Origin: Sphingopyxis sp. PAMC25046
Lineage (GTDB): Bacteria > Pseudomonadota > Alphaproteobacteria > Sphingomonadales > Sphingomonadaceae
Direction: 5' to 3'
Length of the DNA stretch: 64,000 bases
NCBI RefSeq assembly: GCF_004795895.1
Contig: NZ_CP039250.1
Span: 992,001-1,056,000, forward strand
Below, piece by piece: positions 41,567-50,400 of the stretch (positions are counted from its first letter, which is position 1; every line of letters begins with the position of its first letter). Below the pieces are notes generated by a model. The model was not told where the DNA came from. It did not search any database and was given only the letters and a program-made list of their open reading frames with translations. A program made the translations under genes and the position numbers.

Positions 41567-42347
41567 AGACGGGCTTGGCCGCCAGGATATAGTCGAAGCC
41601 GTGATGAAGCCCGCCCTTTCGTGCGACATGCGCGAGGGCTTCGGCCCGCAACGCCTCGCCGCGCGCAGCGAGGGCGCCGGCTAGGCCGCGGTCGGCGATC
41701 CTTGCGAGCCGGGGCGCACACATGTCGATCTGGCTGTTGACGAAATGCTCCTTGTAGCGGTTCGCGAACCGCTTGGCGGCGATGACGCGATACCCCGATG
41801 CTTCGAGATGATCGACCGTCCATTGCGCCGGATATTCGCGATAAGGCTGTTCGCCCGCGTGGAGCAGGCACGCGTCGCGGAAGCGCCCGATCTCCCAGAT
41901 CAGCCGCCCCGCTTCGCCATCGGGCTCGCCGGTCACATAGGGCTCCAGCCCCACGACATAGAGCCGCCGTCCGACGAGCGGACGCAGCCGCGCGAACAGG
42001 CGATGCTGGAAATAGGGCGCGAAACCGTCGATCGCGCCGAGAAGATAGTCCGCCAGCACCGTGTCATATCGCTCGCCCGCCAGCAGCGCGGGGTCGGCCC
42101 AGTTGCCGACGATGATGCGGTCGGCGGCGCGGCGCTTCGCCGCGATCGCATCGGCGACCTGCGCGGCATGGGCTTCGGCGCCGCTCACCGCGGTCCAGCT
42201 TTCGGTGGCGAGCGAACCGATCCAGCCGATCGAGTGGGTTCCCGTCCCGGCGTCGAGAAATTTGCCCCACGCCTGCCCGTCCTGAAGGGCTTCGATTTCC
42301 TGAAAAAGTCCGGAAGCTGATTGTCGATCTTCGCCATCAAATAACAT
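41565..42347 (-). CDS. Class I SAM-dependent methyltransferase, function unknown
   Basis: About 260 residues. KFLDAGTGTHSIGWI (residues 30-43) is a class I SAM-binding loop; RIIVGNWADP and DTVLADYLLGAIDGF follow in the positions of motifs II-IV, then RLYVVGLEPYV. The C-terminal part (FANRYKEHFVNSQIDM) is specific to this protein group and unknown to me. ATG 42347 is preferred because an upstream start at 42368 falls inside a dyad; neither has a strong ribosome site. It converges on the ZnuD-like receptor. A metal-linked role, for example modifying a metallophore or a small molecule under low zinc, is only suggested by position. Confidence 0.7.
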   Translation of the reverse strand: MLFDGEDRQSASGLFQEIEALQDGQAWGKFLDAGTGTHSIGWIGSLATESWTAVSGAEAHAAQVADAIAAKRRAADRIIVGNWADPALLAGERYDTVLADYLLGAIDGFAPYFQHRLFARLRPLVGRRLYVVGLEPYVTGEPDGEAGRLIWEIGRFRDACLLHAGEQPYREYPAQWTVDHLEASGYRVIAAKRFANRYKEHFVNSQIDMCAPRLARIADRGLAGALAARGEALRAEALAHVARKGGLHHGFDYILAAKPV

Positions 42348-42350
42348 CAC

Positions 42351-42369
42351 GATGATATAAGGTATCATC
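42351..42369. promoter_or_regulatory. Perfect dyad at the methyltransferase start
   Basis: GATGATATAAGGTATCATC: perfect 7-base arms GATGATA and TATCATC around TAAGG, immediately upstream of ATG 42347. The arms share GATA/TATC with the Zur-box candidate at 39355-39372, but the spacing differs. Confidence 0.5.
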
Positions 42370-42436
42370 GAGGCTTTATCAAACCCGAACCCGCCGATGG
42401 CAAATCAGCGGCGCATCGGCCTTGCGCAAGCGACGA

Positions 42437-43213
42437 TCAACGTCGCCGGGTGCCGTAATCGATCCTGATCCTCACCCAGCTACCCACCATCGGTCGTCCG
42501 CCAATCCGCGGGGGCCGCACCTGAAACTGCCACGCTGCAGCAAGCACCGCGCGATTGATCTGCGATCCATAGGGATATTCGTCGAGCCCGACGCAATCCT
42601 CGACACGGTAATCGGGCGCCGTGCGGCAGGCGATCAGGCCCCAGCCGGGACCGCTGGCGGTGGACAGATAGCCGCGCAGCTCGTCATCGCTCGGCTCGCG
42701 GTACCAGGCGGCCGCATACAGCGGCTCGCCATTGGGTGTCGTTCCCACGCGTTCGGAGTCGCGCGAGGAGGGCGATCCGCCGGTGTTGGGCGGCCCGTAA
42801 ACCTGCCCGCCCTGCGGACGCGCAGCTTTCGGGGGACTCGCCGGCAATGGCCGCTGAACGGGCGCTGGCATTGGCGGCGCGGCCGTCGGTTCCGGGACTT
42901 GCGGAGGCAGCGGTGTCAACGGCCGCGGTTCGTCGGGTTCCGGCTGCGGCGAGGTGGTCCGTTCCTCGCTCTGCTGGCGTTCCGGGCTGTCCGGCTCGGG
43001 CGCGTCTTTCGCGATCTCTGTGGCCTCAAGGCTCACCACGCTGATCGACTCATCCTCAGCGTCGGGCTGCGTTCCGGGCCCCCACGAAAGGAGCATGAGC
43101 AGCAGCAGTCCGGCGATCGCCATCGCCAAGCCGATAGCAAGAGTGCGGCGCCCCACTCCAATGTTGAGCTGAGCGACATAGGGCGTGGCCGGAACGGGGC
43201 TCGATCGAAGCAA
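42437..43213 (-). CDS. TonB-like energy transducer protein
   Basis: About 258 residues: a short cytoplasmic start, one membrane helix (TLAIGLAMAIAGLLLLMLLSW), then a long Pro/Glu-rich periplasmic region (about 55-140). The C-terminal domain ends AVLAAAWQFQVRPPRIGGRPM and WVRIRIDYG, resembling the TonB C-terminal fold. Two cysteines (IACRTAPDYRVEDC) precede it. It may energise the nearby ZnuD-like receptor or others. The start is uncertain: the long frame begins with TTG at 43213 and lacks a good ribosome site; GTG 43156 would still keep the helix. Confidence 0.65.
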   Translation of the reverse strand: MLRSSPVPATPYVAQLNIGVGRRTLAIGLAMAIAGLLLLMLLSWGPGTQPDAEDESISVVSLEATEIAKDAPEPDSPERQQSEERTTSPQPEPDEPRPLTPLPPQVPEPTAAPPMPAPVQRPLPASPPKAARPQGGQVYGPPNTGGSPSSRDSERVGTTPNGEPLYAAAWYREPSDDELRGYLSTASGPGWGLIACRTAPDYRVEDCVGLDEYPYGSQINRAVLAAAWQFQVRPPRIGGRPMVGSWVRIRIDYGTRRR

Positions 43214-43249
43214 GGTGTTTCAGCGTAGCCCTGCACAAGTCTGGAAAGA

Positions 43250-43324
43250 TGGCTCCCCGGGTAGGATTCGAACCTACGACCGATCGATTAACAGTCGATT
43301 GCTCTACCGCTGAGCTACCGAGGA
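43250..43324 (-). tRNA. tRNA-Asn (anticodon GTT)
   Basis: A 75-base cloverleaf on the minus strand including an encoded CCA. The acceptor arms TCCTCGG and CCGGGGA pair (one G-T), the D arm reads AGCTCAGCGGTAGAGC, the anticodon loop is CTGTTAA with GTT, and the T arm contains GGTTCGAATCC. Confidence 0.97.
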
Positions 43325-43406
43325 ACACGCCGCCGATGCGGGCAAGGCGGCCCCTTTGCCGTCAACCGATATAATTATCAAGAGGGTTTTGGCGGCTTTG
43401 TGACTC

Positions 43407-44177
43407 TCAGGCGATAAATTGTTCCATCGCAATGCGTTCGTCGAGGCCCTGGTCGGGATCGAACAGCAAAGTCAGCGGGCGGCTGCGGTCGGTCGTGACA
43501 AGCACGGTCTTCACATCGCGGATCTCGCGCTGGTCGGCGACCGCGCTGACCGGGCGTTTGGCGGCCTCGCGGACGTTGAAACGGATGCTCGTCGATTCGG
43601 GGACGAGCGCGCCGCGCCAGCGCCGCGGGCGGAAGGGGCTGATCGGCGTGAGCGCGAGCATCGCCGAATCGAGCGGCAGGATCGGGCCGTTCGCGCTGAG
43701 GTTGTAGGCAGTCGATCCGGCAGGGGTCGAGACGAGCACGCCGTCGCAGGCCAATTCCTCGAGCATCGTCTTTTCGTTGATCATCACTTCGAGCTTCGCG
43801 GCCTGGCGCGTTTCGCGGAGTAGCGAAATTTCGTTGATCGCCGGCAAAATGTGCCGCTCCCCGCTGATCGTGGTGATGTCGCCCGACAGCGGATGGATCA
43901 GATAGGGGCGCGCGGCGGCGATGCGATCGAGCAGCCCTTCGACGCGAAACTCGTTCATCAGAAAGCCGATCGTGCCGCGGTTCATCCCGAAAACGGGCAG
44001 GCTGCGGCGCTGATCGAGCAGCTGATGCAGCATGTGCAGCAGGAAGCCATCGCCGCCGAGCGCGATCAAAAGGTCGGCCTCCGCCAGATCGACGAAGTCG
44101 TAGAGCGGGCGAAGTTCGGCTTCCGCTTCCATGGCCGCGGGCGCATTCGATGCGACAAGCGCGATCTTGCGTTGCAT
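43407..44177 (-). CDS. nadK: NAD kinase
   Basis: Phosphorylates NAD to NADP in the cytoplasm. The 256-residue protein has the family signature ADLLIALGGDGFLLHMLHQ, FGMNRGTIGFLMNEF and DGVLVSTPAGSTAYNLSANGPIL with the NAD-binding DG/TPAGSTAY loop. ATG 44177 (MQRKIALVAS) is chosen; the frame continues upstream without a better start. Immediately downstream of moaA on the same strand. Confidence 0.95.
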   Translation of the reverse strand: MQRKIALVASNAPAAMEAEAELRPLYDFVDLAEADLLIALGGDGFLLHMLHQLLDQRRSLPVFGMNRGTIGFLMNEFRVEGLLDRIAAARPYLIHPLSGDITTISGERHILPAINEISLLRETRQAAKLEVMINEKTMLEELACDGVLVSTPAGSTAYNLSANGPILPLDSAMLALTPISPFRPRRWRGALVPESTSIRFNVREAAKRPVSAVADQREIRDVKTVLVTTDRSRPLTLLFDPDQGLDERIAMEQFIA

Positions 44178-44220
44178 ATTGGTCCGGTTCCCCCGTGCCT
44201 TCGAATATGGGAACGGCCTG

Positions 44221-45243
44221 TCAGCCGCCCGTTGCACTCATATGACGCGCGACCGCCGGTTTGGACTCTCGTTCGATATGAAAGTCATGCGCGCGGGGTT
44301 TGCCAGCCAATGCGGCGTCAATCAAGCCGTCGACGTCGCCGTCTTCGCGCAAGGCTGCGCGCAGGTCGACATGATCGTCCTGGCCGAGGCACATATATAC
44401 GCGGCCTTCGACGGTCAGGCGTATGCGGTTGCACGTCGCGCAGAAATTGTCGCTGAGCGGCGTGATCAGGCCGAGCGTGACCGGGCTGTCCTCGACCGCG
44501 AAATAACGCGCCGGGCCACCGGTGCGTTTGTCGACGGGAAAGATGGCATGCGCATCGCGCAGCGGCGCGATGAAATGATGGAGCGGGATATAATGATCGC
44601 TGCGATCGTCCGCGATCTCGCCGAGCGGCATCGTCTCGATGAGCGTGAGGTCGCAGCCGGTCGCCGCGCAATAATCGAGCATGGGGAGCAGTTGGTCCTC
44701 GTTGAGACCGGCGAGCGCGACCATATTGATCTTGATCGCCAGCCCGGCCGCGCGCGCCGCATCGATGCCGCGCAGCGCGACCTCAAGGTCGCCGACGCGC
44801 GTGATATGCCGGAACGCCGCCGGATCGAGCGTGTCGAGGCTGACGTTGATACGGCGCACCCCTGCCGCTGCCAGCATCGACGCATGTTCGGCGAGCCGCA
44901 TCGCGTTGGTCGTCAGGGTCAGTTCGTCGAGGCCGTGGTCTATCAGCGCGCCGAGGCGCATCGCGAGCGTGTCGATACCGCGCCGCACGAGCGGCTCGCC
45001 ACCGGTCAGGCGGATGCGGCGGATACCGCGCGCGACGAAACGCTCGGCAAGTTCGGCCATTTCCTCGATGCTGAGCACCGCCGACTTGGGCAGGAAGGTC
45101 ATATCTTCGGCCATGCAATAACGGCACCGCAGGTCGCAGCGATCGGTGATCGACAGGCGCAAGTAACTGATCCGGCGACCAAGTCCGTCGATCAACGGCG
45201 CCGACGACGCGGCGTGGTGAGATAATGGGACGGCCACGGACAT
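44221..45243 (-). CDS. moaA: GTP 3',8-cyclase, molybdenum cofactor synthesis
   Basis: Radical SAM enzyme for the first step of molybdopterin synthesis. The 340-residue protein has the N-terminal cluster motif DRCDLRCRYCMAED (C36, C40, C43), RLTGGEPLVRRG, NVSLDTLD and a second cluster set NFCATCNRIRLT with a further Cys in VYMCLG. It ends in GG (MSATGG) as MoaA must. ATG 45243 is used; a TTG further upstream overlaps the divergent gene. The overlap of promoters with the EAL gene may matter for regulation. Confidence 0.95.
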   Translation of the reverse strand: MSVAVPLSHHAASSAPLIDGLGRRISYLRLSITDRCDLRCRYCMAEDMTFLPKSAVLSIEEMAELAERFVARGIRRIRLTGGEPLVRRGIDTLAMRLGALIDHGLDELTLTTNAMRLAEHASMLAAAGVRRINVSLDTLDPAAFRHITRVGDLEVALRGIDAARAAGLAIKINMVALAGLNEDQLLPMLDYCAATGCDLTLIETMPLGEIADDRSDHYIPLHHFIAPLRDAHAIFPVDKRTGGPARYFAVEDSPVTLGLITPLSDNFCATCNRIRLTVEGRVYMCLGQDDHVDLRAALREDGDVDGLIDAALAGKPRAHDFHIERESKPAVARHMSATGG

Positions 45244-45296
45244 ATTGTGGTGCAAAAGACAGGAGCTTGGCAAGGAAAGCCTGTTAGGAAGGGGCA

Positions 45297-46496
45297 ATGA
45301 ATCGCCCGTCCGAAACCCTTTCAGCCTGCGCCCACAAACTCGAAGTCCTGCACGCTCGGCACGACGCCGACGTCGGCGTCATTCTGGTTCAGGTCGACCA
45401 GATGGCGCGCATTAACAACAGCGCTGGAACAGCGGCAGGCGATTCGGTGCTCGACGAAATCGGGCGACGGCTGGAAAATTTTGCGAGCGACGAGTTCGGC
45501 CAAGGGTCGTGCGTCGACCGGCTCGACGGACCGCGCTTCCTGATCGTGCCCGCGACGCCGTTGTCGCTCGGGGCACTTCGCGCGCAGGAACGCGCGCTGC
45601 ACGTCGCGCTCGCCGAGCCGATCGTCGGCGATCCGAACGGCCGCCTGTCGATCCGCATCGCCGCTGCACTGATCACGCAGGGCGAATCGGTCGCCGAGCA
45701 ACTTGGTGCTGCGTGCGACCAGCTCGCGCGGCCCGCGTCGGCACGCGACGGAGCGATGGTCCATGCCGCGCTGTCGCGGAATGAGGTCGCGATCCATTAC
45801 CAGCCGCAATATGATGTGGCGACCGGCGCTATGACGGGCGTCGAGGCGCTGCTACGCTGGCAGCATCCAGAACTTGGGCTGCTTGGGGCCGGGCCGCTGG
45901 TGACCGCAGCGCGTGCGGCAAGACTCGAATGCGAGCTCACCGAACATGCCCACCGCGTCGCGCTCGCCGAAATGGCAACCTGGCCCAAGGCGCTGGCGAA
46001 GCTGCGCGTCTCGCTCAACATCACCGCCGCCGATCTCGGCGATCCAGAATTCGCGGGACGTTTCGCCGCGATGGCAAAGGCGGCCAGGGTCGACCCCGAC
46101 CGGCTGACGCTGGAACTGACCGAACAGGCGATGCTGAGCGATCCCGCGAGCGCCGCCGACCAGCTCGCGCAGATCCGTGCACTTGGCGTCGCGGTCGCGA
46201 TCGACGATTTCGGCACCGGCTATTCCAGCCTGTCGCTGCTCGCGCGGCTGCCGATCGATTATCTCAAGATCGACAGCGGCTTCACCCGCACGATCGACGG
46301 GAGCGACCGCGACCGCATCGTCGTGCGTGCGATCGTCGACCTCGCGCGCGCGCTCGGCCTGCTCGTCGTGGCCGAGGGGATCGAGAATGAGCGCCAGCTC
46401 GCGCGCCTGTCCGAACTCGGCGTCGCGACGTGGCAGGGCTTCCTGAAATCGGGACCGGTGCCGGCGGACCAGCTGCTGGCATTGATGGAAGCTTAG
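45297..46496 (+). CDS. EAL-domain c-di-GMP phosphodiesterase with degenerate GGDEF domain
   Basis: A 399-residue soluble protein with no membrane segment. Residues 1 to about 150 form a GGDEF fold, but the signature is replaced by RLDGPRFLIV, so it cannot make c-di-GMP. The EAL domain (about 155-399) keeps GVEALLRWQHP, RVSLNITAADL, LTLELTEQAM, VAIDDFGTGYSSLSLLARLP, YLKIDSGF, VAEGIENE and WQGFLKSGP, so metal and substrate residues are intact and phosphodiesterase activity is expected. The degenerate GGDEF may act as a GTP sensor. A PilZ c-di-GMP receptor lies 6 kb away. Its end overlaps the convergent mfd end. Confidence 0.92.
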   Translation: MNRPSETLSACAHKLEVLHARHDADVGVILVQVDQMARINNSAGTAAGDSVLDEIGRRLENFASDEFGQGSCVDRLDGPRFLIVPATPLSLGALRAQERALHVALAEPIVGDPNGRLSIRIAAALITQGESVAEQLGAACDQLARPASARDGAMVHAALSRNEVAIHYQPQYDVATGAMTGVEALLRWQHPELGLLGAGPLVTAARAARLECELTEHAHRVALAEMATWPKALAKLRVSLNITAADLGDPEFAGRFAAMAKAARVDPDRLTLELTEQAMLSDPASAADQLAQIRALGVAVAIDDFGTGYSSLSLLARLPIDYLKIDSGFTRTIDGSDRDRIVVRAIVDLARALGLLVVAEGIENERQLARLSELGVATWQGFLKSGPVPADQLLALMEA

Positions 46497-49400
46497 GCGG
46501 CCTGCCGCGCCAGCTTACCCAGACCCTTCGACAATTGCAGCGCGCCGTTGAGGCGTGCGCCCGTGCTGACCCAATCGCCGCTGACCGACAGCCGGTTGTC
46601 GGGGCGGATGCGCGCACGGCCCTTGAGCCGCTCAACATAGGCGATCAGGCCGGCGACGTTGGCGAACTGGTCGCCGTGGAAACTGACGAGGGCGCCCTTG
46701 GTGCCCACGTCGAGCTTCGCGATTCCCGCGGCCTTCGCATTGGCCTTGATCTCCATCAGCTGGATCAGGTTCGCGGTCTCGGGCGGCAGCGGGCCGAAAC
46801 GGTCGATCATTTCGGCCGCGAAGGCATCGAGCGCCGGGCGATCGCTCGCCTCGTTGAGGCGGCGATAGAGCGCCATGCGCAGCGGTAGGTCGGGGACATA
46901 ATCCTCGGGGATCAGGATCGGCGCGTCGACCGTGATGACGGGCGACAGGGCCTCGCGCGGCGGCGCGGCGCCCATGCCCTCGGCCTTGGCCACCAAGATC
47001 GCTTCCTCGAGCATCGCCTGGTAAAGCTCGAAGCCGACCTCGCGGATATGCCCCGATTGCTCGTCGCCGACGAGATTGCCCGCGCCGCGAATGTCGAGGT
47101 CATGGCTCGCGAGCTGGAAGCCCGCGCCGAGCGTATCGAGATCGCCGAGCAGCTTGAGCCTTTTTTCGGCGGTATCGGTGATCGCGCCGCCCTCGAGCGT
47201 TGTGAGATAGGCATAAGCGCGCGTCTTCGAGCGCCCGACGCGGCCGCGTAGCTGGTAGAGCTGCGCAAGACCGAAGCGGTCGGCGCGGTGGACGATCAGC
47301 GTGTTCGCGCTGGGGATATCGAGCCCGCTTTCGACGATCGTCGTCGAGACGAGCACGTCATATTTGCGGTCGTAGAAGGCGCTCATCCGCTCCTCGACCT
47401 CGCCCGGCGCCATCTGACCGTGCGCGACGACATATTTGATTTCGGGCACGCGCGTGCGCAGGAATTCCTCGATGTCGGGAAGGTCCTTGATCCGCGGGGT
47501 GACGAAGAAGCTCTGTCCGCCGCGGTCGTGCTCGCGGAGCAACGCCTCGCGGATCACGACCGGATCCCATGGCGCGACATAAGTCCGCACCGCGAGGCGG
47601 TCGACCGGCGGCGTCTGGATCACGCTGAGTTCGCGGAGGCCCGACATCGCCATCTGGAGCGTGCGCGGGATCGGGGTTGCGGTCAGCGTCAGCACATGGA
47701 CGTCGGCCTTGAGCTGCTTCAGCCGCTCCTTGTGGACGACCCCGAACCGCTGTTCCTCGTCGACAATGACAAGGCCGAGATTCTTGAACTCGACCGTCTT
47801 GGCGATCACCGCATGGGTGCCGACGACGATATCGATATGGCCATTTGAAAGGCCGTCGCGCGTCTTCTGCGCTTCTCCTGCCGGGACGAGCCGCGACAGG
47901 CGGCCGATGTTCACGGGGAAGCCTTTGAAACGCTCGACGAAATTGGTGTAATGCTGGCGCGCGAGCAACGTCGTCGGCACGACGACCGCGACCTGGACCC
48001 CGGCCATCGCGGCAACAAACGCGGCGCGTAGCGCCACCTCGGTCTTGCCGAAGCCGACGTCGCCGCAGACGAGCCGGTCCATCGGGCGCCCCGACGCCAT
48101 GTCGGCGAGCACGTCGCCGATCGCGCGGTCCTGATCGTCGGTTTCCTGATAGGGGAAGCGGTCGGCGAAGGCGGGATAGGCAGCATCTTGCGCGAGCAAT
48201 TCGCCCGAACGCAGCGCGCGCTGCGCCGCGGTCGCGAGGAGTTCGCTCGCGATCTCGCGGATGCGCTCCTTCATCCGTGCCTTGCGGCGCTGCCACGCCT
48301 CGCCGCCGAGCTTGTCGAGGCCTACCCCCTCGCTTTCGCCGCCATAGCGCGAGAGGACGTCGAGATTTTCGACTGGAACGTAGAGCTTGTCGCCCCCGGC
48401 ATAGGTGAGCGCGACGCAGTCGTGCGGGCTGCTCCCGACGGGGATTTGCGTCAGCCCCTCGTAACGCCCGATGCCGTGATCGAGGTGGACGACAAGGTCG
48501 CCGACGCTGAGCGTCGCGAGTTCGGCGAGGAAGGCGTCGGCGCTCTTGCGGCGCTTCTGGCGGCGGACGAGCCGCTCGCCGAGGATATCCTGTTCGGTGA
48601 GCAGGCTTATCGCGTCGGAGGCGAAACCATGGTCGAGCGGGAGGACAACCATCGCGGTCGCGCCGCCGCTGTCCGTCGAGGCCGTGCCGAGCGCGTCCTG
48701 CCAGCTTTCGGCGGGCGCGAGCGAGGTGACGCCATGGTCGCGGAGCAGCCCCGAGAGGCGCTCGCGCGCGCCGCCCGAATAGCTCGCGATGATCGTGCGG
48801 CGGCCCTTGCGGCGTTCGTCCGACAGATGGTCCGCGACCTTCGCATAGACATTCTCGTCGGCGGTGCGCTCGGGGGTGAAATCGCGCGCGGCGAAGGTTT
48901 CGAGATCGACCACCGTCGCGGACGGCGGCACGTCGAAGGGGGTGACGATATGGATAGGGCGATCCGATGCCGCCCCGGCCCATTCGCCTTCGGTCAGGTA
49001 GAGCGTCTCGGGTGCTAGCGGACGATAGCTTCCCGGCGACTCGCGCTCGGCGGCGACACGGTTCGCATGATAGTCGGCGATCGCGGCAAAGCGTGTCTCG
49101 GCGGTCGCCTCGGTACGGTGGCCGCGCAGCACCGGCGTCGCGGGATCGATATGGTCGAACAGCGTCGCGAGCCGTTCCTCGAACAGCGGCAGCCAATGAT
49201 CCATGCCCGCCTGCCGCCGCCCTTCGCTGACCGCCTGATAGAGCGGATCGCCGGTCGCTTGCGCCCCGAACAGCTCGCGATAGGCGGAGCGGAAACGTTT
49301 GATCGTCGCTTCGTCGAGTAGGGTTTCGGACGCCGGAAGAAGCTGCAAGGCCTTGGCGGGACCAAGGCTGCGCTGGTCGGCGGGGTCGAAGCGGCGGATG

Positions 49401-49987
49401 CTCTCGATCTCGTCGCCGAAGAAATCAACGCGCAGGCCATTTTCCTCGCCCGCCGGGAAGAGGTCGAGAATGCCGCCGCGTACCGCGAACTCGCCTTGGT
49501 CGGCAACGGTGTCGACGCGGCTGAAGCCGTTCGACACGAGCAGTTCGGCGAGCGCGTCGCGGTCGATCCGCTGTCCCGGCGCGAGCGTCGTCGCGAGCTG
49601 ACGAATGCGGAAGGGGGTGAGGGTGCGCTGGGTGATTGCGGCGACGGTGGTGAGGATCAGCTCGCCGCGTTTCGCCGGCATTTGTAGCGCCGACAAGGTC
49701 GCGAGCCGGTCGGCGCTGACGCGCATCGAGGGGCCGGCGCGATCATAGGGAAGGCAGTCCCACGCGGGGAAGCGGTGGACGATCAGGTCGGGAGCAAAAA
49801 AGGGCGCGGCGTCGGCGACCGCCTGCGTCGCGGCGTCGTCGGTCGCGACATAGACCAGCCGCTTGTCGCTTGCGCGAGCGAGGTCGGCGAGCAGCAGCGG
49901 CAGGAAACCGTCGGCGGTACGCGCCAGCGTCAGCGGCGCCGACGCCGATCCGATCGCGGCGAAAATGTCGGCGGCGGGGCGGGTCAT
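46493..49987 (-). CDS. mfd: Transcription-repair coupling factor
   Basis: A 1,164-residue ATP-dependent translocase that removes stalled RNA polymerase and recruits UvrA. Domains run UvrB-homology (HRFPAWDCLPYDRAGPS near the start), RNA-polymerase interaction (GDLVVHLDHGIGRYEGL), then helicase motor with CGDVGFGKTEVA (Walker A), VDEEQRFGV (DEEQ box), TLTATPIPRTLQ and RGRVGRSKTRAYAYL. The C-terminal TRCF domain is present. Full length. ATG 49987 overlaps the sdhE stop (ATGA). Confidence 0.96.
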   Translation of the reverse strand: MTRPAADIFAAIGSASAPLTLARTADGFLPLLLADLARASDKRLVYVATDDAATQAVADAAPFFAPDLIVHRFPAWDCLPYDRAGPSMRVSADRLATLSALQMPAKRGELILTTVAAITQRTLTPFRIRQLATTLAPGQRIDRDALAELLVSNGFSRVDTVADQGEFAVRGGILDLFPAGEENGLRVDFFGDEIESIRRFDPADQRSLGPAKALQLLPASETLLDEATIKRFRSAYRELFGAQATGDPLYQAVSEGRRQAGMDHWLPLFEERLATLFDHIDPATPVLRGHRTEATAETRFAAIADYHANRVAAERESPGSYRPLAPETLYLTEGEWAGAASDRPIHIVTPFDVPPSATVVDLETFAARDFTPERTADENVYAKVADHLSDERRKGRRTIIASYSGGARERLSGLLRDHGVTSLAPAESWQDALGTASTDSGGATAMVVLPLDHGFASDAISLLTEQDILGERLVRRQKRRKSADAFLAELATLSVGDLVVHLDHGIGRYEGLTQIPVGSSPHDCVALTYAGGDKLYVPVENLDVLSRYGGESEGVGLDKLGGEAWQRRKARMKERIREIASELLATAAQRALRSGELLAQDAAYPAFADRFPYQETDDQDRAIGDVLADMASGRPMDRLVCGDVGFGKTEVALRAAFVAAMAGVQVAVVVPTTLLARQHYTNFVERFKGFPVNIGRLSRLVPAGEAQKTRDGLSNGHIDIVVGTHAVIAKTVEFKNLGLVIVDEEQRFGVVHKERLKQLKADVHVLTLTATPIPRTLQMAMSGLRELSVIQTPPVDRLAVRTYVAPWDPVVIREALLREHDRGGQSFFVTPRIKDLPDIEEFLRTRVPEIKYVVAHGQMAPGEVEERMSAFYDRKYDVLVSTTIVESGLDIPSANTLIVHRADRFGLAQLYQLRGRVGRSKTRAYAYLTTLEGGAITDTAEKRLKLLGDLDTLGAGFQLASHDLDIRGAGNLVGDEQSGHIREVGFELYQAMLEEAILVAKAEGMGAAPPREALSPVITVDAPILIPEDYVPDLPLRMALYRRLNEASDRPALDAFAAEMIDRFGPLPPETANLIQLMEIKANAKAAGIAKLDVGTKGALVSFHGDQFANVAGLIAYVERLKGRARIRPDNRLSVSGDWVSTGARLNGALQLSKGLGKLARQAA

Positions 49988-50244
49988 GGCAGCGGGATAT
50001 AGTCCAGCCGGCGCATCGCGGCGATCATGTCGGGGCGGTCGAGATGCGCGGGCGGCTCGCCGGTGCCGAGCGCCCACGCCATGATATCGACGTCATCCTC
50101 CTCGACGACGATTTCGTACCAAGCGATCTCTTCCTCGCTCCAACCGGCCGAATAGCGGTCGAAGAAGCCGCCGATCATATAGTCGGCCTCGCGCGTGCCG
50201 CGGTGCCAGGCACGGAATTTCAGGCGTTTGAGGCGGTCTTGCAT
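49984..50244 (-). CDS. sdhE: FAD assembly factor SdhE
   Basis: An 86-residue protein that helps attach FAD to succinate dehydrogenase SdhA. RLKFRAWHRGTREADYMIGGFFDR contains the RGTRE-type motif characteristic of the family, and the acidic YEIVVEEDDVDIMAWALG follows. The start ATG 50244 is within the short spacer to the palindromic repeat. Translationally coupled to mfd, an arrangement I recognise from alphaproteobacteria. Confidence 0.93.
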   Translation of the reverse strand: MQDRLKRLKFRAWHRGTREADYMIGGFFDRYSAGWSEEEIAWYEIVVEEDDVDIMAWALGTGEPPAHLDRPDMIAAMRRLDYIPLP

Positions 50245-50293
50245 GGCGGGTCTGTCTTTATTCTCTCGAACTCTTCGACGGCCACCCCGAAAT

Positions 50294-50373
50294 CCGTTCG
50301 CATCGAGCGAAGTCGAGATGCCCATCGGTCCGGCGCAAACGCGAGGTGTCTCGACTTCGCTCGACACGAACGG
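50294..50373. repeat. Palindromic intergenic repeat (REP-like), copy 1
   Basis: The left arm (50294-50322) and right arm (50345-50373) are inverted, both built on a core like GTTCGTGTCGAGCGAAGTC. They form a long hairpin between sdhE and recG. The same element recurs at 58829-58900. No transposase is near. Confidence 0.85.
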
Positions 50374-50400
50374 AATGTGGGGGCTAGACACGCCCTAGCC

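Noticed and set aside
47358..49196. Second open frame inside mfd on the same strand
   Set aside because: Out of frame with the Mfd motifs, extreme Arg content and no start signal.
50294..50373. Inverted repeats that could be insertion-sequence ends
   Set aside because: The interval holds no transposase and the same unit recurs as a simple hairpin at 58829-58900.
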